Source of the DNA: Rhinopomastus cyanomelas | Taxonomy: Eukaryota; Chordata; Aves; Bucerotiformes; Rhinopomastidae | Length of the DNA stretch: 64,000 bases | Direction of reading: 5' to 3' | Assembly: GCA_013400115.1 (NCBI GenBank) | Contig: VXBP01008528.1 | Coordinates: 105,743 to 169,742, forward strand | Shown here: positions 21,075 to 32,391 of the stretch, one piece after another | Numbering within the stretch: the stretch's first letter is position 1 | Layout: each line of letters starts with the position of its first letter | The notes under the pieces: generated by a model | Told to the model about the DNA's origin: nothing | The model's database searches: none | The model's input: only the letters and a program-made list of their open reading frames with translations | Made by a program: the position numbers and the translations under genes

Positions 21075-22217
21075 AAGTATTTGTGTCCTGTTTCCTTTCT
21101 TCTTACCTCTCTAACAATGGCTTAGGCAGACCTGGGGAGCCATTTCTTTGCTGTCCCCTCCTTTGCTAAAGAAACCCATCACTTTTAAAACATACATCAG
21201 CCGCTGGGAAGTAGTAAAGAGCTCAGGAAGCTGGTGCGTTAGGCTGAACCTGGTTTCCCCAGCACACCTCCACCCAGAGAGAAGGCTCTGGCTCTTACCT
21301 CCTGCCCTACAAGGGCTCTGAACTTGCCTTAATCCTAGATGCTGATCCCAAACATCATGTAATAAGGCACCCTAACAAAATGCACTGGGTCTTTCCCATG
21401 TCAAAGAAAAATAAATTAAAAGAAAGCGGAGAGGAAAGTCTAAAGGGGATTTTGTGGGATTTGAGTGCCCAACTCCAGCAGACTCTCCTCAAAATCCCAG
21501 CTTAGAGCAATAGGCTTGTGCTCCTGCATTGCTGCCTCCTGATGTCAGTCCTAACGACTGCCGAATTAGTTTAAAGGTCTCACATATCGCTCCAGGTCTT
21601 GTTTGTTCATTTGTTCTCCACATTTTATGCTCAAAAAGTTAATAAAGGGAAAAGTCCTCTGCAAAAACAAAAAAAGGGGGAGAAAAGATAAAATCACAAG
21701 AGTGAATTTTCATCCCGTTTAAATCCGCCGTGGATAGCTGAGGAGGAAAGCTGGTTTAAATGAAGGGGCTGTTGGAAAGATTTGGGCTCTGTGCTCCAAA
21801 TTATCTGCTGAATATTCCAGAAGCAGGTTCGAGTGCAGGGCTCTGACAAAGTCCCTGCTTAAAATTCAGCACAGACTTAAAGTCTGTTGACGCCGATGAA
21901 ACTGTTTTATTTGCCACAACTGAAGCCTGAGCCACGCTCAGCAGAGCCGAAATTAAGTGCGTAGCTAAGCATCTGCTTAAGCATTTTGCCTGGTCAGTGC
22001 ATTTATTGCTCAGCCCAGCAGAGCAGAAGGCTGAGGGAAAACACTGAACGTGCTGAGAGACCAGAATTTTCCACACTACAAGGTCCAGAGACCTCCTTAA
22101 ACATCAAAGTCAAATTATCACTTAGTCCACCCGAGAAAAGACTGAGCTGTGCTCTGAGCTGGATGAGGCATCCAGGAACTGATAACTCGCTGCTTACTCT
22201 GGAGAACCTGATTCATC

Positions 22218-22270
22218 ATGAGGTTTCCAGCATCTGGGCTGTTGTCACTTCTATTTTTCACTTCTGGATT
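22218..22270 (+). other. Signal-peptide-like frame ending at a splice-donor-like site
   Basis: From an ATG at 22218 the frame begins M-R-F-P-A-S-G-L-L-S-L-L-F-F-T-S-G-F, a plausible secretion signal, and then meets GTAAGC at 22269, a good splice donor core. The frame continues open past it to 22439. Nothing upstream looks like a promoter and I do not recognise the protein. Confidence 0.12.
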
Positions 22271-22504
22271 TGTAAGCAGGATGAGTAAAAGGTGCCATAA
22301 AACCACACGAGAGGCTTTGAGCTTGGTTTGTTGGGCTCTGATGCCAAGGGTGAGCTTCCAGAAAACAAGCAAGGAATTGCCCTGTGGGATACTTTTTAGC
22401 TCACTTTGTAAAACTGAAGACCTTGGGAAGAAACACTAGCCCAGCACTTAAACCACAAAACTGGCCATCCTCTCAACCCTGGCCTTGCCCTTCCTCAGTC
22501 ACTC

Positions 22505-22532
22505 TCTGTGACCTTGAGCAAGTCACCTCTAG
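22505..22532 (+). repeat. MIR core scrap
   Basis: CTGTGACCTTGAGCAAGTCA and the CCTCT that follows match the conserved core of MIR SINEs at nearly every base over ~25 bp. Flanks are not alignable by eye. Confidence 0.4.
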
Positions 22533-22562
22533 TCAAACCTTCGACACTCAGAGGACTCCACA

Positions 22563-23116
22563 AAGATCATGAAGGGAGAGGAGCATCTCACTGTTGAGGA
22601 AAGGCTGAGGGAGCTGGCTCTATTTAGCTGGAGGAGAGGAGACTGAGGGGTGACCTCATGAATGTCTTTGGAGACGTTTAACACCCACCTGGATGTGTTC
22701 CTGTGCGACTTGGTCTGGGTGATCCTGCTCTGGCAGGGGGATTGGACTGGATGATCTTTCGAGGTCCCTTCCAATCCCTGATGATTCTATGATTCTATTA
22801 AGGTTTATAAAATGGACAAGGTGGGTGTCAGGAGGATGGAACCAGGCTCTGCTCAGGGGTGTCCAGTGACAAGACAAGTGCTAGTGAGGACAGGCTGGAG
22901 CAGAGGAGGTTCCACAGAGACAGAAGGGAAAGCTTTTTCCTCAGTGAGGGTGACAGAGCCCTGGAACAGACTGCCCAGAGAGGATGTGGAGATGTCCAAA
23001 CCCAGTCTGGACATTCTGGACGTCTGTGACCTGATCTAGTGGGATCCTCCTGCCGCAGGGACGTCAGACTGGATGGTCTTCTGAGGTCCCTTCCAATCCC
23101 TAACACTCTGTGATTC
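22563..23116 (+). mobile_element. CR1 LINE, split by a younger CR1
   Basis: Left part 22563-22664 covers the ORF2 segment E-H-L-T-V-E-E-R-L-R-E-L through G-D-L-M-N. Right part 22799-23116 resumes at GTTTATAAAATGG and continues through QEDG-type residues to a short 3' UTR and tail. Removing 22665-22798 restores one continuous element. Confidence 0.85.
22665..22798 (+). mobile_element. CR1 subfamily A nested in CR1
   Basis: 134-bp 3' fragment from TCTTTGGAGACGTTTAACAC to a well-preserved tail ATGATTCTATGATTCTAT. Same orientation as its host. Near-matching ATGAATG and ATTAAGG on the two sides may be a decayed short target duplication. Confidence 0.85.
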
Positions 23117-26100
23117 GGCCCCCCAAATCCCTGTAAACTGAGGATCTGACTCTCAAAGTGCCAGCTCAGCATCAGCAACGTCCAGATGGGCTGTGAAGTG
23201 CCACCAGCGCTCACTCACCTGAAGTTTTCGAGGGAGATGCGGGCCCTTCACGGTGCGCGATGCCGTGAACACACCAAAACGCCAACAGTGGTCCAAATAA
23301 CATAAAATCTGAGGGTGTTATTAGTGCTGTCAATTTAGCCCAGAGTGTTATGGCATGTGTGTCACTAAGAGAGACAGAAGCTATTATTGAAATGAGATTA
23401 GAATCGTCTTGAAACATCAACAGTGGCATTATAGTTGCTAACATTTCCATCTAAAATAGATGACACTGATGCTATACAATCAACAATGCCACTGGGAATA
23501 CGATATAGAACAGAAGACTAGATTGTTTTACTCTACATTGATTTTCCCTTAGCAGTTTTTGATTAACTGTCAAATCAATTATCTTTCCCCACCCAAACAT
23601 CACATCGCATCGTGGTATTTTTTTGGTGTCCCCCCATCACAAGCTCCCTGTTCGACAGCACAAAAACCAGAAGAGCCTGGACTCAAGTGCTCAAAAGCAC
23701 TGGGAACAGAGGTTTCAGAGGCAGAGATAAGTCCCCACAGATATCCTGCTTCTCCTTGTCGTGCTGGAGCCCAGCCATGTTTTTATTGAATCGGGTTCTG
23801 AAGCTGTCTAAGGCTCTAAGAGGTCTGATTATAGCTTTGCCATAATGTCCTTTGAAAATAAAATGAGTGCCATTTTCTCAGTGACATAATGTTCTTGCAG
23901 CTCAGAAGAGACAGCGTGTCTAGAAGTTGTTGACCCTCTTGGCCTTCCCATATAGCTAAGGGAACACATCCGTCCATCCCTCCCTGTTTCACAGTCACTA
24001 CACAGCCAAACACCTTCCTAATTTCACTACCTTTATCCCAAAAGAGCCCTACAGGAGCTGTAGGAACTGCCCTGTCTACAATAACAGCCTCTAAGGGGAA
24101 TCAGTAAGAAACCAAGGAACTTCTCTGAAGTCCCCAGACCCACCTATGGGCTTCCCAGTGCAAGACCTCCCATTTTCTCTAACCATTCCAGTCCAGGGGA
24201 AGGGACACACAGAGCTTGGGAAAGAGGGTTTCAGCCTGCAGAGCTGAAGCTGAGAACCCATTCAGCTCCTGCAACCGCTTCATCCCTATGAAGCCACTGG
24301 TAGTGCAGAATCATCAACCTCAGATCCAGCCTGAGTCTAGCTCTGAACTTTTCAGACATTCAGAGACTTGCTGGACCTTGTCTTTTACCACAATTTTTGT
24401 GCATTAACCACCAGCTCCTACGTCTTCTCTCTGATCTCCTAATTCAAACTGTGCTCACTGCACACATTACAAACCTCCTGGGGATGCTGCACTATCCACT
24501 GCACCTACCAGAACCGATGAATAGGACAACATATTTCTCTTTGCATTGCACCACAGCTTGGAGAGCCCAGCTGGGACCAGTTGCCTTTTCTGCTGGGTTG
24601 TGCAGACACCCAACAGCAGCCACCTCCAGCTGTGACCTTCTGGCAGTCTGAATGGGGACAGCAAGGCAAGGAAAACTCCAAGTCACACAGCAGGTGAGTG
24701 TCTGGGTGTCTCAGTTCCCAGTCCCATGCCCTTTCTGTTCCCCTGCTCAAGAAGCTGTGGTGGTAGGTGCCTTGGGACAACACAATGAACAAACATCTCT
24801 ACTAAAGATTTCCACTGCTCCACTGAAAACAGGATCAGCCAAGCAACTTTGCAGGGCTCCACTTGCCTCCTGCCTGCTCCCCAGCACTGTAACTAGGGAA
24901 AAGGACCTTTATCTGAGTCAAAGCTGCCCCACTGTTAGGTGTAGGGAGCCACAGGGAAACCAGCTGCTGCTCCACGCCAGCAGCCAAGACTCTCATTTGT
25001 TTTGGCTAGCGCTGAGGAATCAGCTTAGGCATCTTTGAGAACAAAATGGTGCGTGGAACCGGTCCAAGCTGCAAAAGATAAGAAGCAATAAGAGTCGCAA
25101 CAGATCATTTGTCTGCTAAAACAGAAGGAGAGTTCTACCAGAAGGAAAAAACAGGCTAAAAAAGGGGTTAAAAAACAACACCTCCAAGCAGATCCCAGTG
25201 CAGTGCTGCAAACAGGAGCTGTGTTTGTGCAGAGCCAGCTGATGGCCTCGCGGGCTGCACAACAGGTGCTGAGCTGCAGCTATTTCTGGCAAATAACAAG
25301 TTGCTGCTGCCGAAAAGCAACGGCAAAGTGATTTCTGCACCACTGTGGTGGAGAGGGAAGGCTCTCCAGCAGCATAGCAACGCTCCCAGCCGCCGTGAGG
25401 GGAAGGGATGGAAGTATTTGGCTAGAATAAACATCAGGAACAGCGGCTTAAAATGACCAGTCTGCTCTCCTGTGATGTTGGGGAGGGAGGTTTGGTTGAA
25501 GATTAGCCACAACCTTCCCCTAAGTGATTCCCAGTGAGGCAGTTAACCTCTCGGAAGCTGGACTATGGATAAATTATGTCACCTCCTCTTTCATGTCAGG
25601 TGTACTCAGCCCATTTTCTCCATGGCCTTTGCACAGAAGGGGAGGAAAGAGAAGAGTATCCCCAGCAAGGATCTGACAGACAGATTCAAGAGAAAGATAA
25701 TTCAGTAACTAAGGATAAGCTTGATTAGTGATGAGTAAAGACTGGCACAAATTCTAGGTTCTCAGCTGCCAAACCCCAGCCCTATCGGAACAGCCTTAGC
25801 AAACCTCAAGCAGTTCTTACTATGTGAGGGTCTCTCTCCCTTCCTGAGCCAAACATCAGCTTAATGGTAATTAAAAAGCACTGCTTTCATTTGAAGGTCT
25901 TGGTATTTTGCATCCTTTTCTTTACAAGTCAGATAATAACCCTTTGATGTTCTCTTTGAGGTCTAGGCTCATTCAAACCCAGCCTTGAACCAGGACGTGA
26001 AACTTGGAGAGGAGGTTCTGGATGTGCCTGCAACACCACCGACCTTCAGCCTAAACAACTGAGCCTTCGCCTATCTTGTGCTAAATAAAGGGGCAAGTGA

Positions 26101-26142
26101 TAGCAGTGTCTGCAGGGGAGTCACAACAAAACCCAGTGTGCC
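23117..26142. other. 3-kb CR1-free unique sequence
   Basis: No recognisable repeat. The 23270-23600 segment is AT-rich and evenly composed, with many ATTA/TAAT cores. Frames (up to 128 codons, 24652-25038) show no motif. This has the general look of non-coding regulatory DNA, an impression only. Confidence 0.4.
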
Positions 26143-26478
26143 CAGTCACATAGCAGGGTTGAGGCTGGAAAAGCCCTCTGAGCTCCATCCAGACCAGCCC
26201 AGGACCTCACATCACCACAGCAGCCTGAGCAGAGCACTAAGGGCCACAGCCAGTCTGTCCTTCAACACCTCCAGGGATGAGAAATCCACCACTGCCCTGA
26301 GCAGTCCATTCCAGACTCTGATCACCCTTTCTGTGAGGAAGGGCTTCCTGACATCNNNNNNNNNNNNNNNNNNNNNNNNNNNNNNNNNNNNNNNNNNNNN
26401 NNNNNNNNNNNNNNNNNNNNNNNNNNNNNNNNNNCCCCCCGAGTCTCCTCCAGGCTAAGCACCCCCACCTGTCTGAAA
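26143..26478 (-). mobile_element. CR1 LINE fragment (subfamily D) containing an assembly gap
   Basis: Left part has the D marker GAGGCTGGAAAAGCCCTCTG and runs to GGGCTTCCTGACATC. Right part resumes at GAGTCTCCTCCAGGCTAAGC. The missing middle is CR1. In the 13325 copy the same interval is ~132 bp, against 79 N here. Confidence 0.87.
26356..26434. other. Assembly gap, 79 N
   Basis: Run of N inside a CR1 copy, followed by a C6 run. Frames drawn across it are meaningless. Confidence 0.99.
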
Positions 26479-26559
26479 GTAAGAGCAAGAAAAGCCAGAT
26501 CCAAACCTCCCCATGAAGTCACAGACAACCGGATCCACGTCACCCCCAAGCTGGGTCAA

Positions 26560-26616
26560 AGGTTGGGCTTGAGGATCTCAAAGGTCTCTTCCAACCAACG
26601 AGATCCTGGGATTCCC
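26560..26616 (+). mobile_element. CR1 3' end scrap (older subfamily)
   Basis: AGGTTGGGCTTGAGGATCTC, then GGTCTCTTCCAACCAACGAG and a degenerate tail. It resembles 4023 and 51742. Confidence 0.65.
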
Positions 26617-28685
26617 TGTGAACCCTGACTCCCTTTCTTTTCCAGTTTCAGGATGCCAAAGTCTTATTAATAAACACATCTCTGCAGCCAAAGGGATTTT
26701 CAATCTCACTTGATTTACAGGCACTTCACTGCATTCGAGCAGAACGTGTTTGACCGGCGGGGTGGAAATCGCAGCGGGGGCTAATTAGAGCAACCAAGTT
26801 AGATTCCTGTGCGTTCGGGAAACAAGACTCATCCTTTTAACAGGATAAGCTAAATGGATCGCCCTGTCTTGAAGAGCTTCTCTGTAGACACCAGGACTAC
26901 GTTTGCATGTAAATAGAAGTGACTCTGCTGAAGTTAACGGGACTGAGGCGATTTATACCTGTGAGCGAGCAGCCCATCCTCAGGGTTAGGTGCTGCAAAG
27001 TGCTGGGCACCTTCACTTCCCACAGAAGTAGTGGGAGATATGGAGAGCTTGGAACTTGGTGTGATGGAGCCTTGAGGATAACACTCTCTGCTTTCACTGC
27101 CATGCTACTAGTAAGATTCAACTTGCCAGCAAGACCAAAGGTTTGGGAGAGTTTTAAGACTCTGGCAGTCATGGTCTTAAACTAAATTACAAGCCATGTG
27201 GCCTCAAACAGATCTGACTTGCTTCAGTACCTTAAGGCTGGTTTGAATTGTTCTCAACATGCAGTCGTAGACTACAACTGATTGGAAACACGTTGTCGGC
27301 GAGCCTGTCCCTGGCTCTCCTTCTGGATTTGCTTCTCAAGGAAAGTTCTTCGCTCGTAGACCTTGACATCCCTTGGTTCCCACTGCAACGAAAAGGAGTC
27401 AAGCAGCCCTGCATCTCACCTGACCTATTTGGTACTTGCTCTTCAGTGAGGTGAACCACATCCTGCATTTACTTCCTCTGGGGACCAGCCGTGAGTCTAG
27501 ACAATGAGCTCAGATGCAGACATGACCAGCACAGTTCACTAGTCCAGGTTGTGCCCTCACCTCTGCTACTGGGCTATCCCCACATGACAGAAGCCTCATC
27601 AGCAGGGACCTTGGCTTCATGCTTTATCCCAGGCTCTGCTCAGAAGGCACCACTCGGTTACTCCACACAGCACACGGGTGTCACAACACCTGCCACATCC
27701 ACTCGCTCCTGCGAGCATCTGCACAGCAAGAACAAGCTAGGAGAAAATTAGATGTCAGTGTACACTGGTTGTAACCCCATTCTGTATTGGTGAGGGATGA
27801 TGAGTGTGTCTTATCCAATGCTAGAAGGATGCTTCAAGCTGCTTAAGTCTGCTGGGATGTCCACGTGTGTGAACTGCTCCAGGGACTCACCAAACATCAT
27901 TCCCCTGCCCTCTGCTACCATCCATGCAGCAGCACTGACCTTCGTGGGTCTGATTCAGTCTCATTTGTATCTGCTATAAGAAGCTACCTGACTTCTAACA
28001 GCTACTCAATTGAAGACAAAGAAGGGGAAATCACACCTGCTTTGTGCAAAGTGTTTCCAGGGGTTCCTACCCTACCCTGAAACCAGGGAACGTTCCACTG
28101 GGGCTCAAGCAAAAGTTGGGGAGCACCTCTGCTCCCCTTGAAAACTTCCCCAGAAGGATTTAATCTAGATGTTCCAGGCTCCTTTGCCTTCCCCCTAGAA
28201 TGACAGCTGATACCATTCAGTGCAAAGCACAACAGCAGCCATTAAAAATGGTTATTAGTCTGGAGCTGCTTTCTTAATAGGAAACACACTTGCTGCACTC
28301 TGGGAGTTCGGTGCTTTTTAATAGACTTCAAGGTAAATGCCACCGTGACCCTTATTTTTAAGGAGGGAGGGAGAGAGAGAGGAATACGCTCCTCTCTCGG
28401 ACTGAGATTTTGCCCTCAGGCAGAGCCTTGGGCAAGAGGTGGAGCAGCTCCTCCTCCCCTCCGCTCCTCCCCTCGGGAGGGATCCTGCTTCTGAAACTCT
28501 CGTCTGAGGGCTCTGCTCGTCTGCAAGCAGCTCGTTTCTGCTGGAGGGGAGGAAGATGCATTAGCACTTCAGCATCCTTCCTCCCCAGCTTCCAGCTGGT
28601 GCAGAGCAGCAGAGCCGTGGCTCAGCATACTGACAGCCTTCTCCTCCCTCTGCTCAGCCTCTCCCAGCTCTCTCCTTCCCGCAGG

Positions 28686-28723
28686 CAGAGCAAGGCCTTT
28701 GCAGGAGCACGAGATGCACTTGG
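28686..28723 (+). other. Candidate short exon 1 of a spliced transcript
   Basis: A pyrimidine-rich tract with CTCTCTCCTTCCCGCAG ends at 28685 (acceptor-like). 38 bp later GAG|GTAACC at 28723/28724 resembles a donor. The piece contains ATG-CAC-TTG-GAG in frame 0. See the partner exon at 29042. Confidence 0.15.
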
Positions 28724-28873
28724 AGGTAACCCTGACCCACCCCAGAGAGACAAGGAATTTGCACATTCCTAAGGACTGGTCATAGTCTGGCTAGCAAGGT
28801 CCCTGATGCTGGCCAAATGCCCCTTCTATAGCAAGATATACTAAAACCTCCTGCCCTGGGAGAGAATAACATC

Positions 28874-28887
28874 TATATATATATATA
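28874..28887. repeat. (TA)n microsatellite
   Basis: Seven TA units, followed downstream by two copies of the phrase ACATACAA at 28912-28928. Confidence 0.85.
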
Positions 28888-29041
28888 AATTAAGCACACA
28901 TCTATATTTACTACATACAAACATACAAGCTGACCTTCAGCAGGCTGAAATGTTTTGTTGTGACGTGAAGCCACACATTTAGAAGAAACATCGGTGCTTA
29001 AGATGTCTAAGAGTTCATTTACCTCCTCTTCTCCTCCCACA

Positions 29042-29133
29042 GCTCAACCTGCTATTTAAAGGCAGAACCTGGGACTTCCAAGATGAGAACGGCAACGGCC
29101 GCTGCAGAGGAAGGACAAAAAGGAGCTGGGGAT
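29042..29133 (+). other. Candidate exon 2 of a spliced transcript
   Basis: A strong acceptor-like tract (ACCTCCTCTTCTCCTCCCACAG, given here only by its form at 29020-29041) precedes a frame that, joined in phase to the upstream candidate, would read 34 residues to a TGA at 29131-29133. The joined peptide is short and basic at its C-terminal end, with no known domain. A non-coding RNA is equally possible. Confidence 0.15.
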
Positions 29134-31025
29134 GACTTGATGTGACGGAGCGGCTCCGAATCCACGGCGTGCCCGTAGCTGTCTTTACTCAGTGGAAGAA
29201 ACCCCCTTGCCTTTACAACCGTGTTTCCCAGAGAGGGTATTTTATCTGCACTGGCAGAGAGCACCTAATGCCTACCCGATGTTTGCACTGGGGTTTGTTG
29301 TTGTTTCTTTTCGCTCCTTTCATCACCTTAGGAAGGGGCCACGCGGCGATCGCGTGACGCCGAGACTTTTGGCAGATGCAGCATATGTGCAGCAGTATTT
29401 ATCATTTATTTAACATGCTGGGTACAGCGGCTGGCGAGGCGCTGCCATGCCTGACTTAAAGGCTGCTGGCATTTCCATTAGATAAAGCCCCATCATGCAG
29501 GGGGTTAAGAATTCAGGCATTTCAAATCGCATCAGGCTGAATCATGATTCAAATCAGAGAAGCCAGGCTGTGGTTCACTAAGGGCTGACAATTGATGGCA
29601 GGTCACGAAGATGTTCCTCGTCCTCAACGGATGATCAGGCTAACGCAGTCTCGCTTCCGTTTTCCAATTACTGGGGAGAGGGTGTGTGGAGGGGGTTCTG
29701 CTTGGTTCAGACGTGGCTCTCAGCTACACAGAGCATCACAGTGGGATTTTAAAAGCATTTCTCTCGGCCTTGCTGCCACAGACGGAAGCCAGTAGTCATT
29801 GGCTTTGAAAAGCCCACTGCAAAGTGTCTGACGGTTGTGTTTTAAGGACCACATGCCTGCCAGGCGCAGAGAGCCTCCTGCTACGTACTGAGGTCCTGCA
29901 GCTCTAGAGAACAAGGAGAAATGTCTGTGCTGACCTGTGCTGGCAGCAAGATGCAGCAAGAGCAAAAGAGCTGGAGTCCCAGGTCGAGCTCAGCATCCAA
30001 CCCCTCTGAGCTGCCTCAGTGTCTGTGGGGGTGCATGAGTGCTTCAGATCCTCTCCAGTGCCACAAGGGTTAGCTCAGCTCAGAGAAGCTTCCTCAAGCT
30101 CTACCTCATAGGTTCAGTGATCACTTCCATTTTCTTCCACTGTTCTTAGGAGACAAACATTTAAAAATAATAATAAAAACCAAAACACCAGGACTGCCAG
30201 CTCACCCCAAGCCTGGCTCCCCTGAAGAGCAATAAGAAGAGCCCTTTAACTTCTGCTCTCTGTTCTCATGGAGAAACAACATACCACACATTTCATAATT
30301 AGGGCGAGAGGGAGAGATAAGGCCCCGGGTCTGTGCACATGAAAGGAATGTGCTTGGTGTGGGGAGATGGTGCTGAAAGCACCGTGAGCTTGATAGGGGC
30401 TGGAAAAGGCTGGGGGAGAGCGGTGCTGTGGAATGGGGAGCTGTCTGTGTCAGTGGAGGGGTGTCAGGGATGTGTGTTGGGAAAATGGGCCACTTCCCCC
30501 CAAGTCCTGCTAGGAAGAGGCTGGCGAAGCCACTTCAGTTCAGATGAAGTCTGGGCACACACAGCTGTGAGGGAGGTTTGGCAGCCAGGTAAAAGGAACA
30601 AGCACTTTGCAGCACTTCTCACCCCAGGAGGGAGCAGCCACAGCCAAGGGTGACTGCTATCACTGAGGTGCTGCCAACTGCCCCAGCTGGGACCAAGGGA
30701 AGGGGGTGTCTGCTCCTCACGACCTCAAACACACCGCAGGGCACTGGGGTTCCAAAGGTACAGGCTGCCTTTCACAAGGCTTTCGTGCTTGTTTGGTTTG
30801 AATGGCCTTGGGTTTGACGTGGGGCTCTAGGAAACGACCCACTTTAAGAGGCTTCCAGAGCAAAACGAGACCTCGGGGCTGAGCACAAGAGCAACCTACT
30901 GTGGGCAGAGGTAGAGGACATCATTATTTGCTGAATAAAACCAGAGAAAAGTCAGGAGATACGAAACTGCAGCAGAATACAGAACCTGATGGTGTTTGTG
31001 CTGTTCTTTGCCACCAGTGAATTCC

Positions 31026-31070
31026 GTGACCTTTGGCGACTCATTTGGCTTCTTTGTCCCGCTCCTCAGA
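31026..31070 (+). repeat. MIR core scrap (weak)
   Basis: GTGACCTTTGGCGACTCATT, then a CTTCTTTGTCCCGCTCCTCA block, follows the MIR core with one small insertion. About 70 percent match by eye; could be coincidence. Confidence 0.28.
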
Positions 31071-31740
31071 CCTTGGGCTTGTTTCCTCCCATTAAAACTC
31101 TGGGCGCTGAGCCCGCAGCACTGGGCCTGCTGCACTTCTGACCTTTCTGGGGACTTACAGCTGCTTCTGAAAACACCGGTAAATGCCCATCCTCAATCTT
31201 TCACCTTCAGCCCTTGACGCGCGCTGACCAGACAGGAGACCACGGTACATCAGAATCGTTCCACCTGTTACTCATCCCACTGAAAACCCTAGACATGAGT
31301 AAACAGATACAAACCACCAAGCTCAACACCTCCCAGGGTGATTTTTGGTCTATTTTTTTTTAAAGACATAAAAATTCAGGTCTTACACCAGTAAATGCCC
31401 ATCTTCAGCATCTCACTTTCAGCCCTTGATGCTCCCCAAACAGGAGATTGAGGTACGTCAGAACAGCTATTCATCCCACCAAATAGTCGTCCATTCTCCT
31501 AAAATTCCTAGATATTAGTAAACAGACAGGTGATATCAAACACAGAAGCTCCCAGAGTGATTTTTGGGCTTTTTTTTTAAATATTAAATTTTCTGGTCTT
31601 GTACAATCACCAATAAACACCCATCCTCAATATTTCACCTTCAGCCCTTGATGCTCGCTGCCCAGACAGGAGACCAAGGTACATCAGAAAGGTTGTCCCT
31701 GTTATTTGCCACCTAAAACCCCTAGATAAGAGTAAACAGA

Positions 31741-31818
31741 TCACAGAACATTAGGGACTGGAAGGACCTTGAATGATAATCTAGTCCAATCCCCCTGCCA
31801 CATCAGGGTCACCTAGAC
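31741..31818 (-). mobile_element. CR1 subfamily A inside the tandem array (unit 3)
   Basis: Tail side at TCACAGAACATTAGGGACTG, 78 bp. It joins AGTAAACAGA of unit 3 directly to the start of unit 4, so about 90 bp of unit 3 is absent on the truncated (5') side of the CR1. Confidence 0.88.
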
Positions 31819-32107
31819 CAATGCCCATCCTCAATACTTCACATTCAGCTCTTGAGGCTCACTGCCCAAACAGGAGACCCAAGTCTATTGGGACAGTTGT
31901 GCCTGCTATTCATCCCCCTGGAATCCCTTGATACGAGTAAACAGATGTGAACTATCTCCCTAAAATCCTTCTTGTGTGATTTTTGGTCTATTTTTTTTTA
32001 ATATGAAAGTTCTGGTCTTATAGAGACAGCAATAAATGCCCTTCCTCAGTATTTCACCTTCAATCCTCGATGCTCCCTGCTCAGACAGAAGGCCAAGGTA
32101 CATCCGA

Positions 32108-32256
32108 CTCACAGAACATTAGGGATTGGAAGAGACCTCAAAAGATCATCCAGTCCATCCTCCTGCCACCCAGGATCCCCTAGACCAAGTTGCACAGGAA
32201 CACGTCCAGGTGGGTTTTAAACGTCTCCAGAGAAGGAGACTCCACAACCCCCCTGG
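32108..32256 (-). mobile_element. CR1 subfamily A inside the tandem array (unit 5)
   Basis: 149-bp 3' fragment. The unit reads GGTACATCCGA before it and ACAGTTGTCCTGCTATTC after it, continuing without obvious loss and with no long target duplication. Confidence 0.9.
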
Positions 32257-32391
32257 ACAGTTGTCCTGCTATTCAGCCCCCCACATTCTCAATCTATGAC
32301 TAAACTCATATGAGCCACCAACCTGAAAACCATCCTGTGTGATGTTGCTGTTTTGGGGTGGGTTTTTTTAATATTAAAGTCTTATGAAACA

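Larger units (their letters stand above)
21075..22562. other. Unique sequence with weak gene-like hints
   Basis: CR1-free for 1.5 kb. AT-rich at 21400-21430 and 21600-21700. Contains a signal-peptide-like frame with a donor-like site (22218) and an MIR core scrap (22505), both listed separately. Confidence 0.4.
26617..31178. other. 4.6-kb CR1-free unique sequence
   Basis: No CR1 at all. Includes a two-exon candidate (28686-29140), a (TA)n at 28874, moderate CpG density at 29085-29365 (for example CACGCGGCGATCGCGTGACG near 29340) and an MIR core scrap at 31026. I see no named gene. Confidence 0.4.
31179..32391. repeat. Tandem array of a ~212-bp unit, about five copies, with two CR1 insertions
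   Basis: Units begin at 31179, 31391, 31613, 31819 and 32031. Landmarks recur in order in each complete unit: AAATGCCCATCCTCAATATT, CACCTTCAGCCCTTGATGCT, CAGACAGGAGACCAAGGTAC, a TTATTCATCCCAC-type block, AGTAAACAGAT, GTGATTTTTGGTCTA and a T8-T10 run followed by AATATTAAA. Identity between units is roughly 80 percent by eye. Unit 3 is cut short by a CR1; unit 5 is split cleanly by another. No protein frame is shared between units. The unit family is not one I recognise. Confidence 0.85.

Noticed and set aside
26237..26549. Frames spanning the N run
   Set aside because: The reading is interrupted by 79 unknown bases inside a CR1 copy.
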